From the NCBI GenBank assembly GCA_030706745.1, contig JAUZNX010000003.1, positions 124,001 through 188,000 of the forward strand: a stretch of 64,000 nt of DNA, written 5' to 3'. Position 1 is the stretch's first letter. The number at the start of each line of letters is the position of its first letter. Below the pieces are notes generated by a model. It ran no database searches. It was not told the DNA's origin and saw only the letters and a program-made list of their open reading frames with translations. Shown here one piece after another: positions 41,807-50,681 of this stretch. The position numbers were made by a program, and so were the translations under genes. Origin of the DNA: Bacteroidota bacterium (lineage in GTDB: Bacteria > Bacteroidota > Ignavibacteria > Palsa-1295).

Positions 41807-44800
41807 ATGAAGAAGCTATTGTTGCTCTCTCTATCACTGGGTCTCACGGCGGCTCTTTGCGCTCCGTTCGCCAGTACGAGCCTCCGGGCTCAAACCACCG
41901 GGGCTAGCACAACCCCGCGCATCATCAGCTATCAGGGCGTGCTCGATAATGCTGACGGCACCCCCGTCAACGACGGCAATTACGCCATCACCGTCCGCCT
42001 CTATGCCGATAAAGACGGCACCAACGAGGTTTGGCGGGATACCTATACGGTCCCGGTGACCGGGGGTGTCTTCAACCTTGCGCTCGGCGGCGGCCAGCTG
42101 CCGATTCCCGACGCGAAGGCAATGGACAAGGAACTCTGGCTCTCGACCCAAATTGGCGAGGGACCAGAGATGCGCCCGCTCTCACAGTTATCGGCTTCGG
42201 CATACGCGCTGAACGTGCCTGATAATTCCATCACGGCGAACAAGATCGCGGCGAACTACGTCGGTAGCCTTTCTGTAAACGGCCAGCCGGTCAGCACAAA
42301 GGGCGGCAACGTGAATTTCACGGCCAGCGGCGGCGTATCACTCAATTTTGATCCTGTGACGAACGCCATTATCGTTGGTGGCGCGGGCGCAGGTGTGGGC
42401 ACGGGGACGCGGAGCGGCAAGGGCGATCAGACCCTTTCCGCTGTTGTCCATTCTCTGACTGGCACGCAAAACCAGGTATTGGTCAATGGGACCTATGGGA
42501 CGCAGCAACACGACGATATCACGCTCACGCTTCCCCAGAATATCCATACGGGCGCCTCGCCCAGTTTTGTGGGACTCACCCTAAGTGGAAAGGCGACCTC
42601 GGCGGCCACATCGTCGGGCGACGCGAGCACCACGCTCACGACAAAGGGCTACGTCGATGATGAGATTAATACCGCAGTCAGTGGCACGACGAACACCATG
42701 GCAAAGTTCACTGGCGGACACGTGGTTGGAAACTCGTCCGTCACCGATGACGGCACAACGTTCGGTATCAATGCGAATAAATTCACGGTCGATGAATCGA
42801 CTGGCAATACTTCCATCGCCGGCACGAGTACCCTCGCTGGCAGTACCGTAATCGGTGGATTGTTGACCCTCAACGGACTGACGCATCTTCCGCTTCCCAT
42901 CTCTGGAATTCTCGCCATCGATGCGTCAAACCACGTCGGGTACCGCACGCCGGCAGAAATCTTTACGACTGCTGCCAACAACTGGATCCTTAACCAGAAC
43001 AGCGCGCCGCAAGCAGCCAACTTCGAAATCGGCGGAAGCGGTACGATTGGTTCAACACTTACCGTCGGTGGAGCTTCGACCTTCGGTGGTAATATGAGCA
43101 TTACCGGCTCGCATACCCTTAGTGTCGGAGGCAATACGACCGTCGGCGGCACGCTCGCCGTATCCGGCGCGACAACCACGAATGGTATCACCGATGCGGG
43201 TGGAATCACGACAACCACGCTCGGCACCTCCGGCGCGGCTTCCATCGGCGGCACTCTGGATATGAACTTGCATCCGATCAACAACGTCACTGATCCGACG
43301 AACGCGCAAGATGCGGCGACGAAGTTTTACGTCGATGATGCCGTTTCGAACGAAGCGGCCGCAAGGATCGCGGGGGATAATACGCTGACAACGAATCTCG
43401 CGAGCGAAGTCACTCGTGCCGAAGGAGCCGAAAGCACGCTGACCACGAATCTCGGCAACGAAGTAACCCGCGCTACCGGAGCCGAAACGACGCTTCAATC
43501 AAACATCAATGCTGAAGCGGCCGCGCGCGCTGCGGGCGATGCGGCGACGTTAAGTTCTGCCAATGGGTACACGGATGCTTCTGTTGCGACCGAAGCGGCG
43601 GCGCGACAATCGGCAGATAACACGCTCACGGCAAATCTCAATAACGAGATCACCACTCGCACGAACGACGCCGCTACTTATCTTCTGCTCGATGGCACGC
43701 GTCCGATGTCGGGTGCGCTCGAGATGAACGTCAACGCCATTTACGACGTGGTCGACCCAATGAACCCGCAGGACGCCGCGACGAAACATTACGTGGATAA
43801 TGCGAGCGCAACCCAAACCGCCGCGCTCGATGCGGCGGTGAGCGGCACGCCGAACAGGATTGCGAAATTCACCGGCACGAACACGGTTGGAAACTCGCTC
43901 ATTTACGATGATGGAACGAACGTCGGCATCGGCACTGCAACTCCGTCTGCGATGCTTTCCATCGGTACCGGCAGTCCGCTACAGGTAGATGCGAGCGGAG
44001 ATCTCTCGACGTCTGGTAGCCTTACCGTCGCGAATCAGTTTGATGCAGCACTTGTAGTAAATCCGGCCGCCAACCCCCCTGTTGTCTTGAATGGTTATAC
44101 TGGCAGCGTTGTATTTTATCAGGACGGCAGACTGGAGGGGAGCTCGGATATCTCCGCTGATGCCTATTTGTTCGCAAACCTCGGCCTCTTTATCGCGGGC
44201 GGCCTGACGACCGTCGATAATATGGGCAATCTCTTCACGCAGCGGACGATCAATACCAACACGGGCTATCAGGTGACTGGCGCTGCACCGGCGGGCACGT
44301 ACCTTCGCGGCGACGGGACGAACTACGTGTCGAGTAGCATTCAGGCGAGCGATATTCCAGCAGGGTCTGGCAATTACATTCAGAACGGAACATCGCCGCA
44401 GAGCGGCTCGAACTTCAACATCGACGGCAACGGGACGGTAGGACAGAGCCTTACCGTTAACGGCGGCCTTACCGAGTTGGGCCAGGCGAACATCAACACT
44501 TATGGCAATGCATCTACCATGATCGGAAGCAGCTCGGGCGGAGTCGTTGATATTGAGGGGAACAATCTAAATATTGGCGTTCAACCCAATTCGTTCATCC
44601 AACTCGGATCTAACAGTGGTGGCCAAATAGACGTCAATACAAGCCAAGTTAACTTCAACGGGAGCAACATAAATGTCCTCGGCAGACTCGATGCCAATCA
44701 AATCAATAGTTGGTCAGGTTATGAGCTCGGTGGCACCGCACCATTGGGTCATTATCTGCGCGGCGACGGTAACAACTACGTCGATGGTACCATCCAGGCC

Positions 44801-46048
44801 GATGATATCCCATCAGGGTCCGGCAATTACATCCAAAATGGCACATCGCCACAAGTTGGCGCGAACTTCAACATCGGCGGCAACGGAACGGTCGGCGGGA
44901 ATGTCAGTGTCGGAGGGAACTACCAGATCGGCGGCAGCATCGTGCTTTCGGATGCGGGGTCATACAACTTGTTTGCGGGGGTTGGCGCTGGTAACACCGG
45001 CAGTTACAACACCTTCACTGGCTTCGAGGCCGGTAATGCAAACACATCCGGTCTTGCCAATACGATTTCGGGAGCCTTTGCCGGGACTTCCAACACGACC
45101 GGCAATTGGAATACGTTCGCGGGAGCGTATGCCGGCAATAACAATTCGACGGGCGATGAAAACACGTTCTCTGGACAAGAGGCAGGCTTTCACAACATGA
45201 CGGGCAATAATAATACGTTCTCAGGAAGCCGTGCTGGCATCAACAGTACAGGCAGCGCTAACACGTTCTTGGGAAGGGAGGCTGGTGCAAGCAATACGAC
45301 GGGTTCTGATAACACGTTTTCCGGCGCCGAGTCTGGTGCGTCCAACATGACGGGTAACAATATTACGGTGCTGGGTTACGGCGCGAATGTAGGCGCGGAC
45401 GGTCTAACAAATGCTACAGCCATTGGCGCAGGCGCAGTGGCAGGCGCGAGCAACACGATCCAACTTGGCAATGGGAGCGTCACCGATGTCTATACCGCAG
45501 GCAGAATCCATGCCGGAAGTGATCTCGTGCTTGGCTCTGGTGCGAATGCTACCACCCTCTCGAGCACGGCAACTTCCGCGCGCGCGATCAACCTCCCCAA
45601 TGCCGCCGGTACGCTCGCCCTATCTGGTCGAGGCGCTACGTACCAGGCCACTCCTGCCAGTCCGACCGGTACGTCTAACACTGGCTATTTCGAGCAAATG
45701 GGCCTTGCGGGATCCATTACGCCGAACGCTTCCGGCAAGGTGTTCATCACTATTTCCGGGACGGTGCAGAATAGCACTGCCGGAGATGGCGCATACGTCG
45801 GTATCGACTATGGGACCGGTACTGCACCCGCGAATGGGGTTGGGATGGCCGGCACTGCCGCTGGTAGCCAGGTCCTCTTCACTGAGCCAGGCACAGGGAC
45901 TCCAATCCCCGTTCCGTTCAGCACCAATGCGATCGTGACCGGGCTTACTGTGGGCACAACATACTGGATTGATCTAATCGTCGTTCCGGGAAATGGTGGT
46001 ACCGCAAAGGTCAGCCAACTTAGCATTTCCGCAATGGAAATGCCCTGA
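41807..46048 (+). CDS. Giant fibre-like secreted adhesin
   Basis: The 1413-residue protein has a signal peptide (1-27, ending SLRAQ) and a Bacteroidota-type N-terminal beta domain (about 35-160; ISYQGVLDNADGTPV, LWLSTQIGEGPEM). Long beta-repeat shafts follow (LTVGGASTFGG, LSVGGNTTVGG). Helical heptads lie near 530-620 (NLASEVTRAEGAES, NEVTRATGAETT). Two DAATK-x-YVD modules and two NYIQNGTSPQ modules are present. Eight 14-15-residue repeats of the TG-x-NTFSG-x2-AG type (about 1055-1190) look like trimeric-autotransporter heads. A beta-sandwich tip ends it. There is no T9SS domain and no S74 self-cleaving chaperone. Surface attachment is inferred. It lies between MFS paralogues. Confidence 0.82.
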   Translation: MKKLLLLSLSLGLTAALCAPFASTSLRAQTTGASTTPRIISYQGVLDNADGTPVNDGNYAITVRLYADKDGTNEVWRDTYTVPVTGGVFNLALGGGQLPIPDAKAMDKELWLSTQIGEGPEMRPLSQLSASAYALNVPDNSITANKIAANYVGSLSVNGQPVSTKGGNVNFTASGGVSLNFDPVTNAIIVGGAGAGVGTGTRSGKGDQTLSAVVHSLTGTQNQVLVNGTYGTQQHDDITLTLPQNIHTGASPSFVGLTLSGKATSAATSSGDASTTLTTKGYVDDEINTAVSGTTNTMAKFTGGHVVGNSSVTDDGTTFGINANKFTVDESTGNTSIAGTSTLAGSTVIGGLLTLNGLTHLPLPISGILAIDASNHVGYRTPAEIFTTAANNWILNQNSAPQAANFEIGGSGTIGSTLTVGGASTFGGNMSITGSHTLSVGGNTTVGGTLAVSGATTTNGITDAGGITTTTLGTSGAASIGGTLDMNLHPINNVTDPTNAQDAATKFYVDDAVSNEAAARIAGDNTLTTNLASEVTRAEGAESTLTTNLGNEVTRATGAETTLQSNINAEAAARAAGDAATLSSANGYTDASVATEAAARQSADNTLTANLNNEITTRTNDAATYLLLDGTRPMSGALEMNVNAIYDVVDPMNPQDAATKHYVDNASATQTAALDAAVSGTPNRIAKFTGTNTVGNSLIYDDGTNVGIGTATPSAMLSIGTGSPLQVDASGDLSTSGSLTVANQFDAALVVNPAANPPVVLNGYTGSVVFYQDGRLEGSSDISADAYLFANLGLFIAGGLTTVDNMGNLFTQRTINTNTGYQVTGAAPAGTYLRGDGTNYVSSSIQASDIPAGSGNYIQNGTSPQSGSNFNIDGNGTVGQSLTVNGGLTELGQANINTYGNASTMIGSSSGGVVDIEGNNLNIGVQPNSFIQLGSNSGGQIDVNTSQVNFNGSNINVLGRLDANQINSWSGYELGGTAPLGHYLRGDGNNYVDGTIQADDIPSGSGNYIQNGTSPQVGANFNIGGNGTVGGNVSVGGNYQIGGSIVLSDAGSYNLFAGVGAGNTGSYNTFTGFEAGNANTSGLANTISGAFAGTSNTTGNWNTFAGAYAGNNNSTGDENTFSGQEAGFHNMTGNNNTFSGSRAGINSTGSANTFLGREAGASNTTGSDNTFSGAESGASNMTGNNITVLGYGANVGADGLTNATAIGAGAVAGASNTIQLGNGSVTDVYTAGRIHAGSDLVLGSGANATTLSSTATSARAINLPNAAGTLALSGRGATYQATPASPTGTSNTGYFEQMGLAGSITPNASGKVFITISGTVQNSTAGDGAYVGIDYGTGTAPANGVGMAGTAAGSQVLFTEPGTGTPIPVPFSTNAIVTGLTVGTTYWIDLIVVPGNGGTAKVSQLSISAMEMP

Positions 46049-46064
46049 TGTAAGCACGAGTGGG

Positions 46065-46090
46065 GCTGGCGAATTCGCTTCGCCAGCTTT
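46065..46090 (+). terminator. Hairpin directly after the adhesin gene
   Basis: Perfect 9-bp stem GCTGGCGAA-TTCGC-TTCGCCAGC followed by TTT. It may be the first of two stop signals. Confidence 0.6.
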
Positions 46091-46172
46091 CAGCGTTTGT
46101 GTGATGGAATTACTTTCCGTTACACTGTGCATCAAAGAAGAATTTATTCAAACACACGCGAGAGAGAGTTCG

Positions 46173-46214
46173 CCCCGGCCCGCCGCAATTCACGGCGGGC
46201 CGGGGATTTTTTTT
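46173..46214 (+). terminator. Strong intrinsic terminator
   Basis: A 13-bp G/C-rich stem (46173-46185 with 46193-46205) with loop CAATTCA, then ATTTTTTTT. A classic intrinsic terminator 125 nt past the adhesin stop; it abuts the fossil MFS end. Confidence 0.92.
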
Positions 46215-46218
46215 AAGC

Positions 46219-46335
46219 ATCGGCCTGGGCGCGGTAACCCTCGCCCTCGCCATCTACGCACTCTCGGGCCTCGCCGAGACGTTTGGGAAGGATTTGGATT
46301 ATATCGAATTTTTCACTTGCCTCTTGACTTCTTGA
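46219..46335 (+). pseudogene. Fossil C-terminus of a third MFS transporter
   Basis: From 46219 one frame reads IGLGAVTLALAIYALSGLA then ETFGKDLDYIE, then FFTCLLTS and TGA. This matches the last ~30 residues of the MFS copies at 40063 and 46530 (GAVTLAIAIYALSGLSETFG...). Nothing of the rest of that gene remains upstream, where the terminator lies. Its end overlaps the promoter of the leader element that follows. Confidence 0.85.
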
Positions 46336-46454
46336 TTTCACTTCCGTAGATTCAACCGGGCGTTGATAGGCACCCATTGCTCATTGACAATATATGCGAT
46401 TTTCGCCGCAAGTGGAGAGGGCGTTCATTAAATGACAATTCAAAAGAGAGAATT
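46324..46454 (+). promoter_or_regulatory. Promoter plus leader element, copy A (before MFS copy 3)
   Basis: Promoter TTGACT-N17-TAGATT (46324-46352) is followed by a leader shared with 58326-58457. Block 1 is AGGCACCCATTGCTCATTGACAA (46368-46390, first 20 nt given plus CAA). A variable hairpin follows (TGCGATTTTCGCCGCA here). Block 2 runs GGAG...GCGTTCATTAAATGACAA and then TCAAAAGAGAGAATT to 46454. Block 2 contains a Shine-Dalgarno and an ATG (46432) opening the frame MTIQKREF. That frame runs 75 codons and overlaps the MFS start. Confidence 0.7.
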
Positions 46455-46505
46455 TTGCGTCATGGAGAAAGAAGTGAAGAAAGGCATGCCCTGCCGGGAA
46501 TGTCG

Positions 46506-46513
46506 TATTTTTG
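46506..46513 (+). promoter_or_regulatory. -7 box (TATTTTTG) before MFS copy 3
   Basis: Exact TAnnTTTG match 17 nt before the ATG at 46530; no -33 TTG. GTCGTATTTTTG is also shared with the region before MFS copy 1. Confidence 0.4.
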
Positions 46514-46529
46514 TAGCGGTACTCCGGCT

Positions 46530-47789
46530 ATGGAAAATCTCGCACCACGTTCGGTCCTTCGCTCGCTGTTCAGTTCGGCGGTCATTGTCTCGTCGCTCGG
46601 GTATTTCGTGGACATCTACGACCTGGTGCTGTTCTCGATCATCCGCGTGCCGAGCCTGAAATCGCTCGGGCTCTCGGGCCCCGCTCTACTTGACACCGGC
46701 ATCTACCTGCTCAACGTGCAGATGGCTGGCATGCTGATCGGCGGTATCCTGTGGGGCGTGCTTGGCGATAAAAAGGGACGACTCTCCGTGCTGTTCGGCT
46801 CGATTGTGCTCTACTCGATCGCGAACATTGCGAATGGATTCGTGCAGTCGGTTGAGCAATACGCACTGCTGCGGTTCATCGCCGGCATCGGTCTGGCGGG
46901 CGAGCTTGGCGCCGGCGTGACGCTTGTGAGCGAGCTACTGCCGAAGGAATATCGCGGTTACGGCACGGCGCTCATCACAGCCGTCGGCATGTTGGGAGCG
47001 CTGCTCGCATGGCTCATCGCGCAGAACTTTGGCTGGCAGACGTGCTTCTTCCTCGGCGGCCTACTGGGACTGCTGTTGCTCACGCTGCGCTTCAGCGTGC
47101 TCGAGTCCGGCATGTTTCAAAAGATGACTGCACTGACGGTCAAGCGAGGACAGATCCTGAGCCTCTTCACCAACCACAAGCGGTTCGGAAAGTACATTCG
47201 GTGCATTCTAATTGGCTTGCCAACATGGTATCTGATCGGCATCCTGATGACGTTCGCGCCGGAGTTTGGCAAGGCGCTCGGCGTAACAGGAGCAGTCACC
47301 GGAGGCGAAGCGATATTCTGGTATTATCTGGGCCAGGTTTTTGGCGATCTGACGAGTGGAACGACGAGTCAGCTTCTCCGCAGCCGTAAGAAGGTGCTTC
47401 TGATGTTCCTGATTGGTGTGGGACTTCTTGGTGCTGTCTACTTCATGCAAGGCGCATCAGCACCGCAGACGTTCTACATCATTTGCGCACTGCTCGGCAT
47501 CACGAATGGCTACTGGGCGCTCTTCGTGACTGTTGCGGCGGAGCAGTTCGGCACCAATTTACGAGCAACGGTCGCGACGACCGTGCCGAACTTTGTTCGA
47601 GGCGCACTGGTGCCAATCGCACTCCTCTTCCAGTGGCTTCGGGAGTTTTGGGGTCAGACGAATTCGGAAGCGAGCGCTCTCCTCTATGCCGGAGTAACGG
47701 TAGGTGTCCTCACGCTGGGAATTGCCATCTACGCGCTTTCAGGACTGAGCGAGACGTTCGGAAAGGATTTGGATTACGTGGAGACTTGA
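46530..47789 (+). CDS. MFS transporter, copy 3
   Basis: The 419-residue protein is a close paralogue of copy 1 at 40063: same VDIYDLVLFSIIRVPSLKS, GDKKGRLSVLFGS, LPKEYRGYGTALIT and C-terminal SETFGKDLDYVET. Twelve spans, inner membrane, proton-driven solute transport of unknown substrate. It differs from copy 1 by having the shared promoter-leader element upstream. The start at 46530 (MENLAPRSVLRSLF) is chosen by alignment with copy 1; upstream codons belong to the leader. No strong Shine-Dalgarno precedes the ATG. Confidence 0.88.
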   Translation: MENLAPRSVLRSLFSSAVIVSSLGYFVDIYDLVLFSIIRVPSLKSLGLSGPALLDTGIYLLNVQMAGMLIGGILWGVLGDKKGRLSVLFGSIVLYSIANIANGFVQSVEQYALLRFIAGIGLAGELGAGVTLVSELLPKEYRGYGTALITAVGMLGALLAWLIAQNFGWQTCFFLGGLLGLLLLTLRFSVLESGMFQKMTALTVKRGQILSLFTNHKRFGKYIRCILIGLPTWYLIGILMTFAPEFGKALGVTGAVTGGEAIFWYYLGQVFGDLTSGTTSQLLRSRKKVLLMFLIGVGLLGAVYFMQGASAPQTFYIICALLGITNGYWALFVTVAAEQFGTNLRATVATTVPNFVRGALVPIALLFQWLREFWGQTNSEASALLYAGVTVGVLTLGIAIYALSGLSETFGKDLDYVET

Positions 47790-47795
47790 CACGGC

Positions 47796-49745
47796 TCATG
47801 ACGCGTGTGCGACGGAGTCGCGTTTCAACTCTGCGATGCGTGCTTCGAACCGGTGCTCCATTGCCGTATCGGGATAGCGATCGAAATAGAGCTTGCGGAA
47901 ACCCTCGTAGTTGGCTTCCACCGCGGCCAAGGGCAGTGTGGGCATCAATCGCTGAACAAAATCAGGAATGATGTATTCATACCGTGGCAGAACTACTTTA
48001 GCACCAGCAGCCTCGAATCTGGCTGCCAGTTGGTTCATCAATGCCTTATCATAAGTCATCATTCGAAAGACTTGCCAGAGACCCAAATTAGGAACCCATA
48101 TTGCCATGAGGACATAGGACTGCTGTTCGGGTAGTGGCCCCATCACGGGAAGCAGCTCAAGATTCGCCCCCCGTTTCATCAGATACTCTTCGGTGGCTCT
48201 TTTTTCATGCCCAATCCGCGCACGTGCTTCAATCGGCTGATGGGCGACGAAGGAATCCGTGAGGCCATACTCGTTGATGCACGTTCGAAAATCGCCGTAG
48301 TAAGCGGTCATATTCGATGCACCAGGAACGGCGACTGTGATGGGCAGTCCCTGAAAAAACGGCTGGATGTATTTAGCGGCCGTGATATACACTTCCATGG
48401 AGCCATGCCTTTGCATATCGGTGGAGACGAATCGCCCGCGATAATAGACCCAGCGCTCATCAGCGATTCCGCGGGTCAAACCGCCGCCGACGCGATCCCA
48501 ATTACCCCGCTCCTCGCCAATCTCATTATGATGGATAAAGATCGGGTCTCGGAGTTTGTTCTCCATAATGACTGAAGCCAAGAGTAACACTGCGATACCT
48601 GTCCGATACCTGAGCACCTTCGCTGGCAAGCGGGCCAATCCGCGTTCGATAACAAAGCCAATGAACGGCACGACCGGGATCATGAACCGCGCGAACATGA
48701 AATCACCGCCTGTCTTCGCGACGAAGACGATCAGATACACCAAGATTGTTATGAGCGCTGTAATAGATGACGACCCACGATCGGCTTTGCTTTGTCCCTC
48801 TTCCCCATCGTTGGATCGTCCTCGGAGTATCAACCAAGTTGCGGCAATCAATGCAATCGCCGAGGTAAAGTAGACCCGGAAGTAAAGCCAGATATAGAAG
48901 AATCCTTGCCCGAAATAGTTGTGGTCGGCAGACTTCGCGTAATACGTCAGAGGTAGAATGTCACCATAGTAGGAGTACTTCCACAACAGATAAGGAATGC
49001 CGATTACAATAGAAGGCACAAGCAGCAAACCGACTTGTCGAAAGATAGCGGTGACCGGTTGCCGGCGCATCAATCCCCGGACGGAAAGCAACGCAATTGC
49101 GGTCACGGGAAACAGAACGCCATCCGGCCGCGTGAGGCAAAGTGATGCAAGAACTAAACCTGTGAGGAGTAGCCGTTTCTGCTCAGGATACTTTGAATAA
49201 AACCAAAGATAAAATGCCGTCATGATGAGCATAGTGAAGAACGATGTCTCCAATCCGCCACTCGCCCAAATCGCGGAGTCATAATTCATGGCGAATAATC
49301 CGGCGGCAACCGGCAGCCAAATTACTCTTGGATTCTTTGCATGCTCGACAAACGATATTCGGAGCAAGAGCCCGAGCACACCGGCATAGCACAAGATTCC
49401 AAGCATTATGCTTGCATCTGCCGGATCGAATCCAAGCCACTGGACCGCCGCTAAGAGAAGAAGCCACAGAAAGTGAGTATACCCCTCGACCCGTTCGCCG
49501 ACGTTGTAGACCAATCCCTTTCCTTCAACGAAGTTCTTGACGTAACGAAGCGTGATGAACGCGTCATCAGATATCCAACGCAGGTCGAACGCCCGATAGA
49601 GGCCAAGACCAAGCATGCTTATGCTTGCGATCGCAGGCCAAAAAGATTCAATGAGCCTTGACGTGGCTGGGGATTTTACGTCTTTCTTACGGCGAAGATC
49701 GGTGGACTTTGGATGAGAATCGTTCCGTGTGGGGCGTGTGGACAT
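47796..49745 (-). CDS. GT-C membrane glycosyltransferase, paralogue 2
   Basis: The 649-residue protein is homologous to 24608-26347 over nearly all its length: WISDDAFITLRYVKN, GLVYN, EGYTHFLWL, WASGGLETS, SGDFMFARF/GGDFMFARF, and NEYGLTDS ... RIGHEKRATEEYL in the periplasmic C-domain. It adds about 65 C-terminal residues ending ELKRDSVAHAS. About ten membrane spans. It probably extends or decorates a polyprenyl-linked or surface glycan; specificity unknown. It faces the MFS gene, 6 nt between stop codons. Confidence 0.75.
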   Translation of the reverse strand: MSTRPTRNDSHPKSTDLRRKKDVKSPATSRLIESFWPAIASISMLGLGLYRAFDLRWISDDAFITLRYVKNFVEGKGLVYNVGERVEGYTHFLWLLLLAAVQWLGFDPADASIMLGILCYAGVLGLLLRISFVEHAKNPRVIWLPVAAGLFAMNYDSAIWASGGLETSFFTMLIMTAFYLWFYSKYPEQKRLLLTGLVLASLCLTRPDGVLFPVTAIALLSVRGLMRRQPVTAIFRQVGLLLVPSIVIGIPYLLWKYSYYGDILPLTYYAKSADHNYFGQGFFYIWLYFRVYFTSAIALIAATWLILRGRSNDGEEGQSKADRGSSSITALITILVYLIVFVAKTGGDFMFARFMIPVVPFIGFVIERGLARLPAKVLRYRTGIAVLLLASVIMENKLRDPIFIHHNEIGEERGNWDRVGGGLTRGIADERWVYYRGRFVSTDMQRHGSMEVYITAAKYIQPFFQGLPITVAVPGASNMTAYYGDFRTCINEYGLTDSFVAHQPIEARARIGHEKRATEEYLMKRGANLELLPVMGPLPEQQSYVLMAIWVPNLGLWQVFRMMTYDKALMNQLAARFEAAGAKVVLPRYEYIIPDFVQRLMPTLPLAAVEANYEGFRKLYFDRYPDTAMEHRFEARIAELKRDSVAHAS

Positions 49746-49809
49746 CGATTGGTACCGTCCGTGATGGGTTACATTTCAACTTGACCGACGGGCACAACAG
49801 CCACCTGCC

Positions 49810-50379
49810 CTATTTCCTTCCCATCTCCGGCTGGACCACGACTTTCGTAAGGTGTCCCCGCTGAATTTTTACGATTTGGACGGGCTTTTCATAGAGTTGC
49901 TCATCGGCCTTGAGTTCAACGGGCCCTTCATCGGTCACCGCAGTTCGAGCAGCGGAACGAGTGCCTTTGAGATGGATGGGTTCGATTGCAATCTCTTTCG
50001 AACTCGACTCTCGCAAGTGTCCGTGAAGCGTATGATGGTCGTCGCCATCCCGATAATGGACCTCTACCAAATGGCCAATGGACCTTGCAAATTGCCAATC
50101 ATAAACGAGTGGTTCCTCGATGCCCGGAGACATGACATCGAGTCGATAATTGCCCTTGACGAGCCTCTCCGCATCGATAATAGTGGCAAGTTCTTTACTT
50201 ACGGTCTCGCAATCCGAAATTGCAACGAGACGGTCACCATCGAGCAAGACTTCAATGACAGGATTCTGTTCCGTACCGCGAACCTCTATGCGGAGCAAGT
50301 GAAGACCTCGTTCTCTTGCTAAATGACCCGCTTTCGCGTTTAGAGTATCAGCAATCTTTTCCTTAAATGTGGTCGCCAT
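49810..50379 (-). CDS. rimP: Ribosome maturation factor RimP
   Basis: The 189-residue protein matches RimP, which assists 30S assembly. It has the N-domain LLRIEVRGTEQNPVIEVLLDG, CETVSKELATIID, the signature YRLDVMSPGIEEPL, and a C-terminal SH3-like barrel (about 105-185; GHLVEVHYRDGD, VQIVKIQRGHLTKVVV). A textbook promoter lies 21 nt upstream. In most bacteria rimP precedes nusA and infB; here a glycosyltransferase gene follows on the same strand instead. Confidence 0.9.
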   Translation of the reverse strand: MATTFKEKIADTLNAKAGHLARERGLHLLRIEVRGTEQNPVIEVLLDGDRLVAISDCETVSKELATIIDAERLVKGNYRLDVMSPGIEEPLVYDWQFARSIGHLVEVHYRDGDDHHTLHGHLRESSSKEIAIEPIHLKGTRSAARTAVTDEGPVELKADEQLYEKPVQIVKIQRGHLTKVVVQPEMGRK

Positions 50380-50399
50380 GCAATGTAAAGTTTAGGCTG

Positions 50400-50429
50400 C
50401 AAAGATAAGCAGTTCTTGTGGAATCCCAA
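50400..50429 (-). promoter_or_regulatory. Bacteroidota-type promoter TTG-N19-TATCTTTG before rimP
   Basis: On the minus strand TTG (50427-50429), 19-nt spacer, TATCTTTG (50400-50407), 20 nt before the rimP ATG. Exact consensus in both boxes. Confidence 0.8.
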
Positions 50430-50520
50430 GAAATGTGCCGAAATGCTTCTGAATGCTTGCTCGTGGGAACCGAAAGTGTCAAGAACTCGTAGAATCGCAC
50501 TCACAATCCGTGAGAAGCAC

Positions 50521-50592
50521 GGTGCCGTGGCCAAGTGGTAAGGCGAAGGTCTGCAAAACCTTTATTCCCCGGTTCGATCCCGGGCGGCACCT
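50521..50592 (+). tRNA. tRNA-Cys (anticodon GCA)
   Basis: A 72-nt cloverleaf. The acceptor stem is GGTGCCG/CGGCACC and the discriminator is U at 50592, a cysteine identity base. The anticodon GCA lies in the loop CTGCAAA with stem AAGGT/ACCTT. CCA is not encoded. Confidence 0.95.
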
Positions 50593-50612
50593 CAGACTGA
50601 ATGGTTGAATTC

Positions 50613-50645
50613 GAAAAATCCCCGAGCACGCTCGGGGATTTTTGC
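50613..50645. terminator. Bidirectional terminator after tRNA-Cys
   Basis: AAAAATCCCCGAG-CACG-CTCGGGGATTTTT, perfect. It can end both the tRNA (plus) and the gene at 50682-51614 (minus). Confidence 0.9.
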
Positions 50646-50681
50646 ATTTTTCGAAGTAATTCGCGATGCATCGCGCGGACT

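Noticed and set aside
44365-44900. Long direct DNA repeats as a possible CRISPR or mobile repeat
   Set aside because: They code for repeated protein modules (NYIQNGTSPQ) of the adhesin; spacing and frame are those of a protein repeat. No CRISPR array is present.
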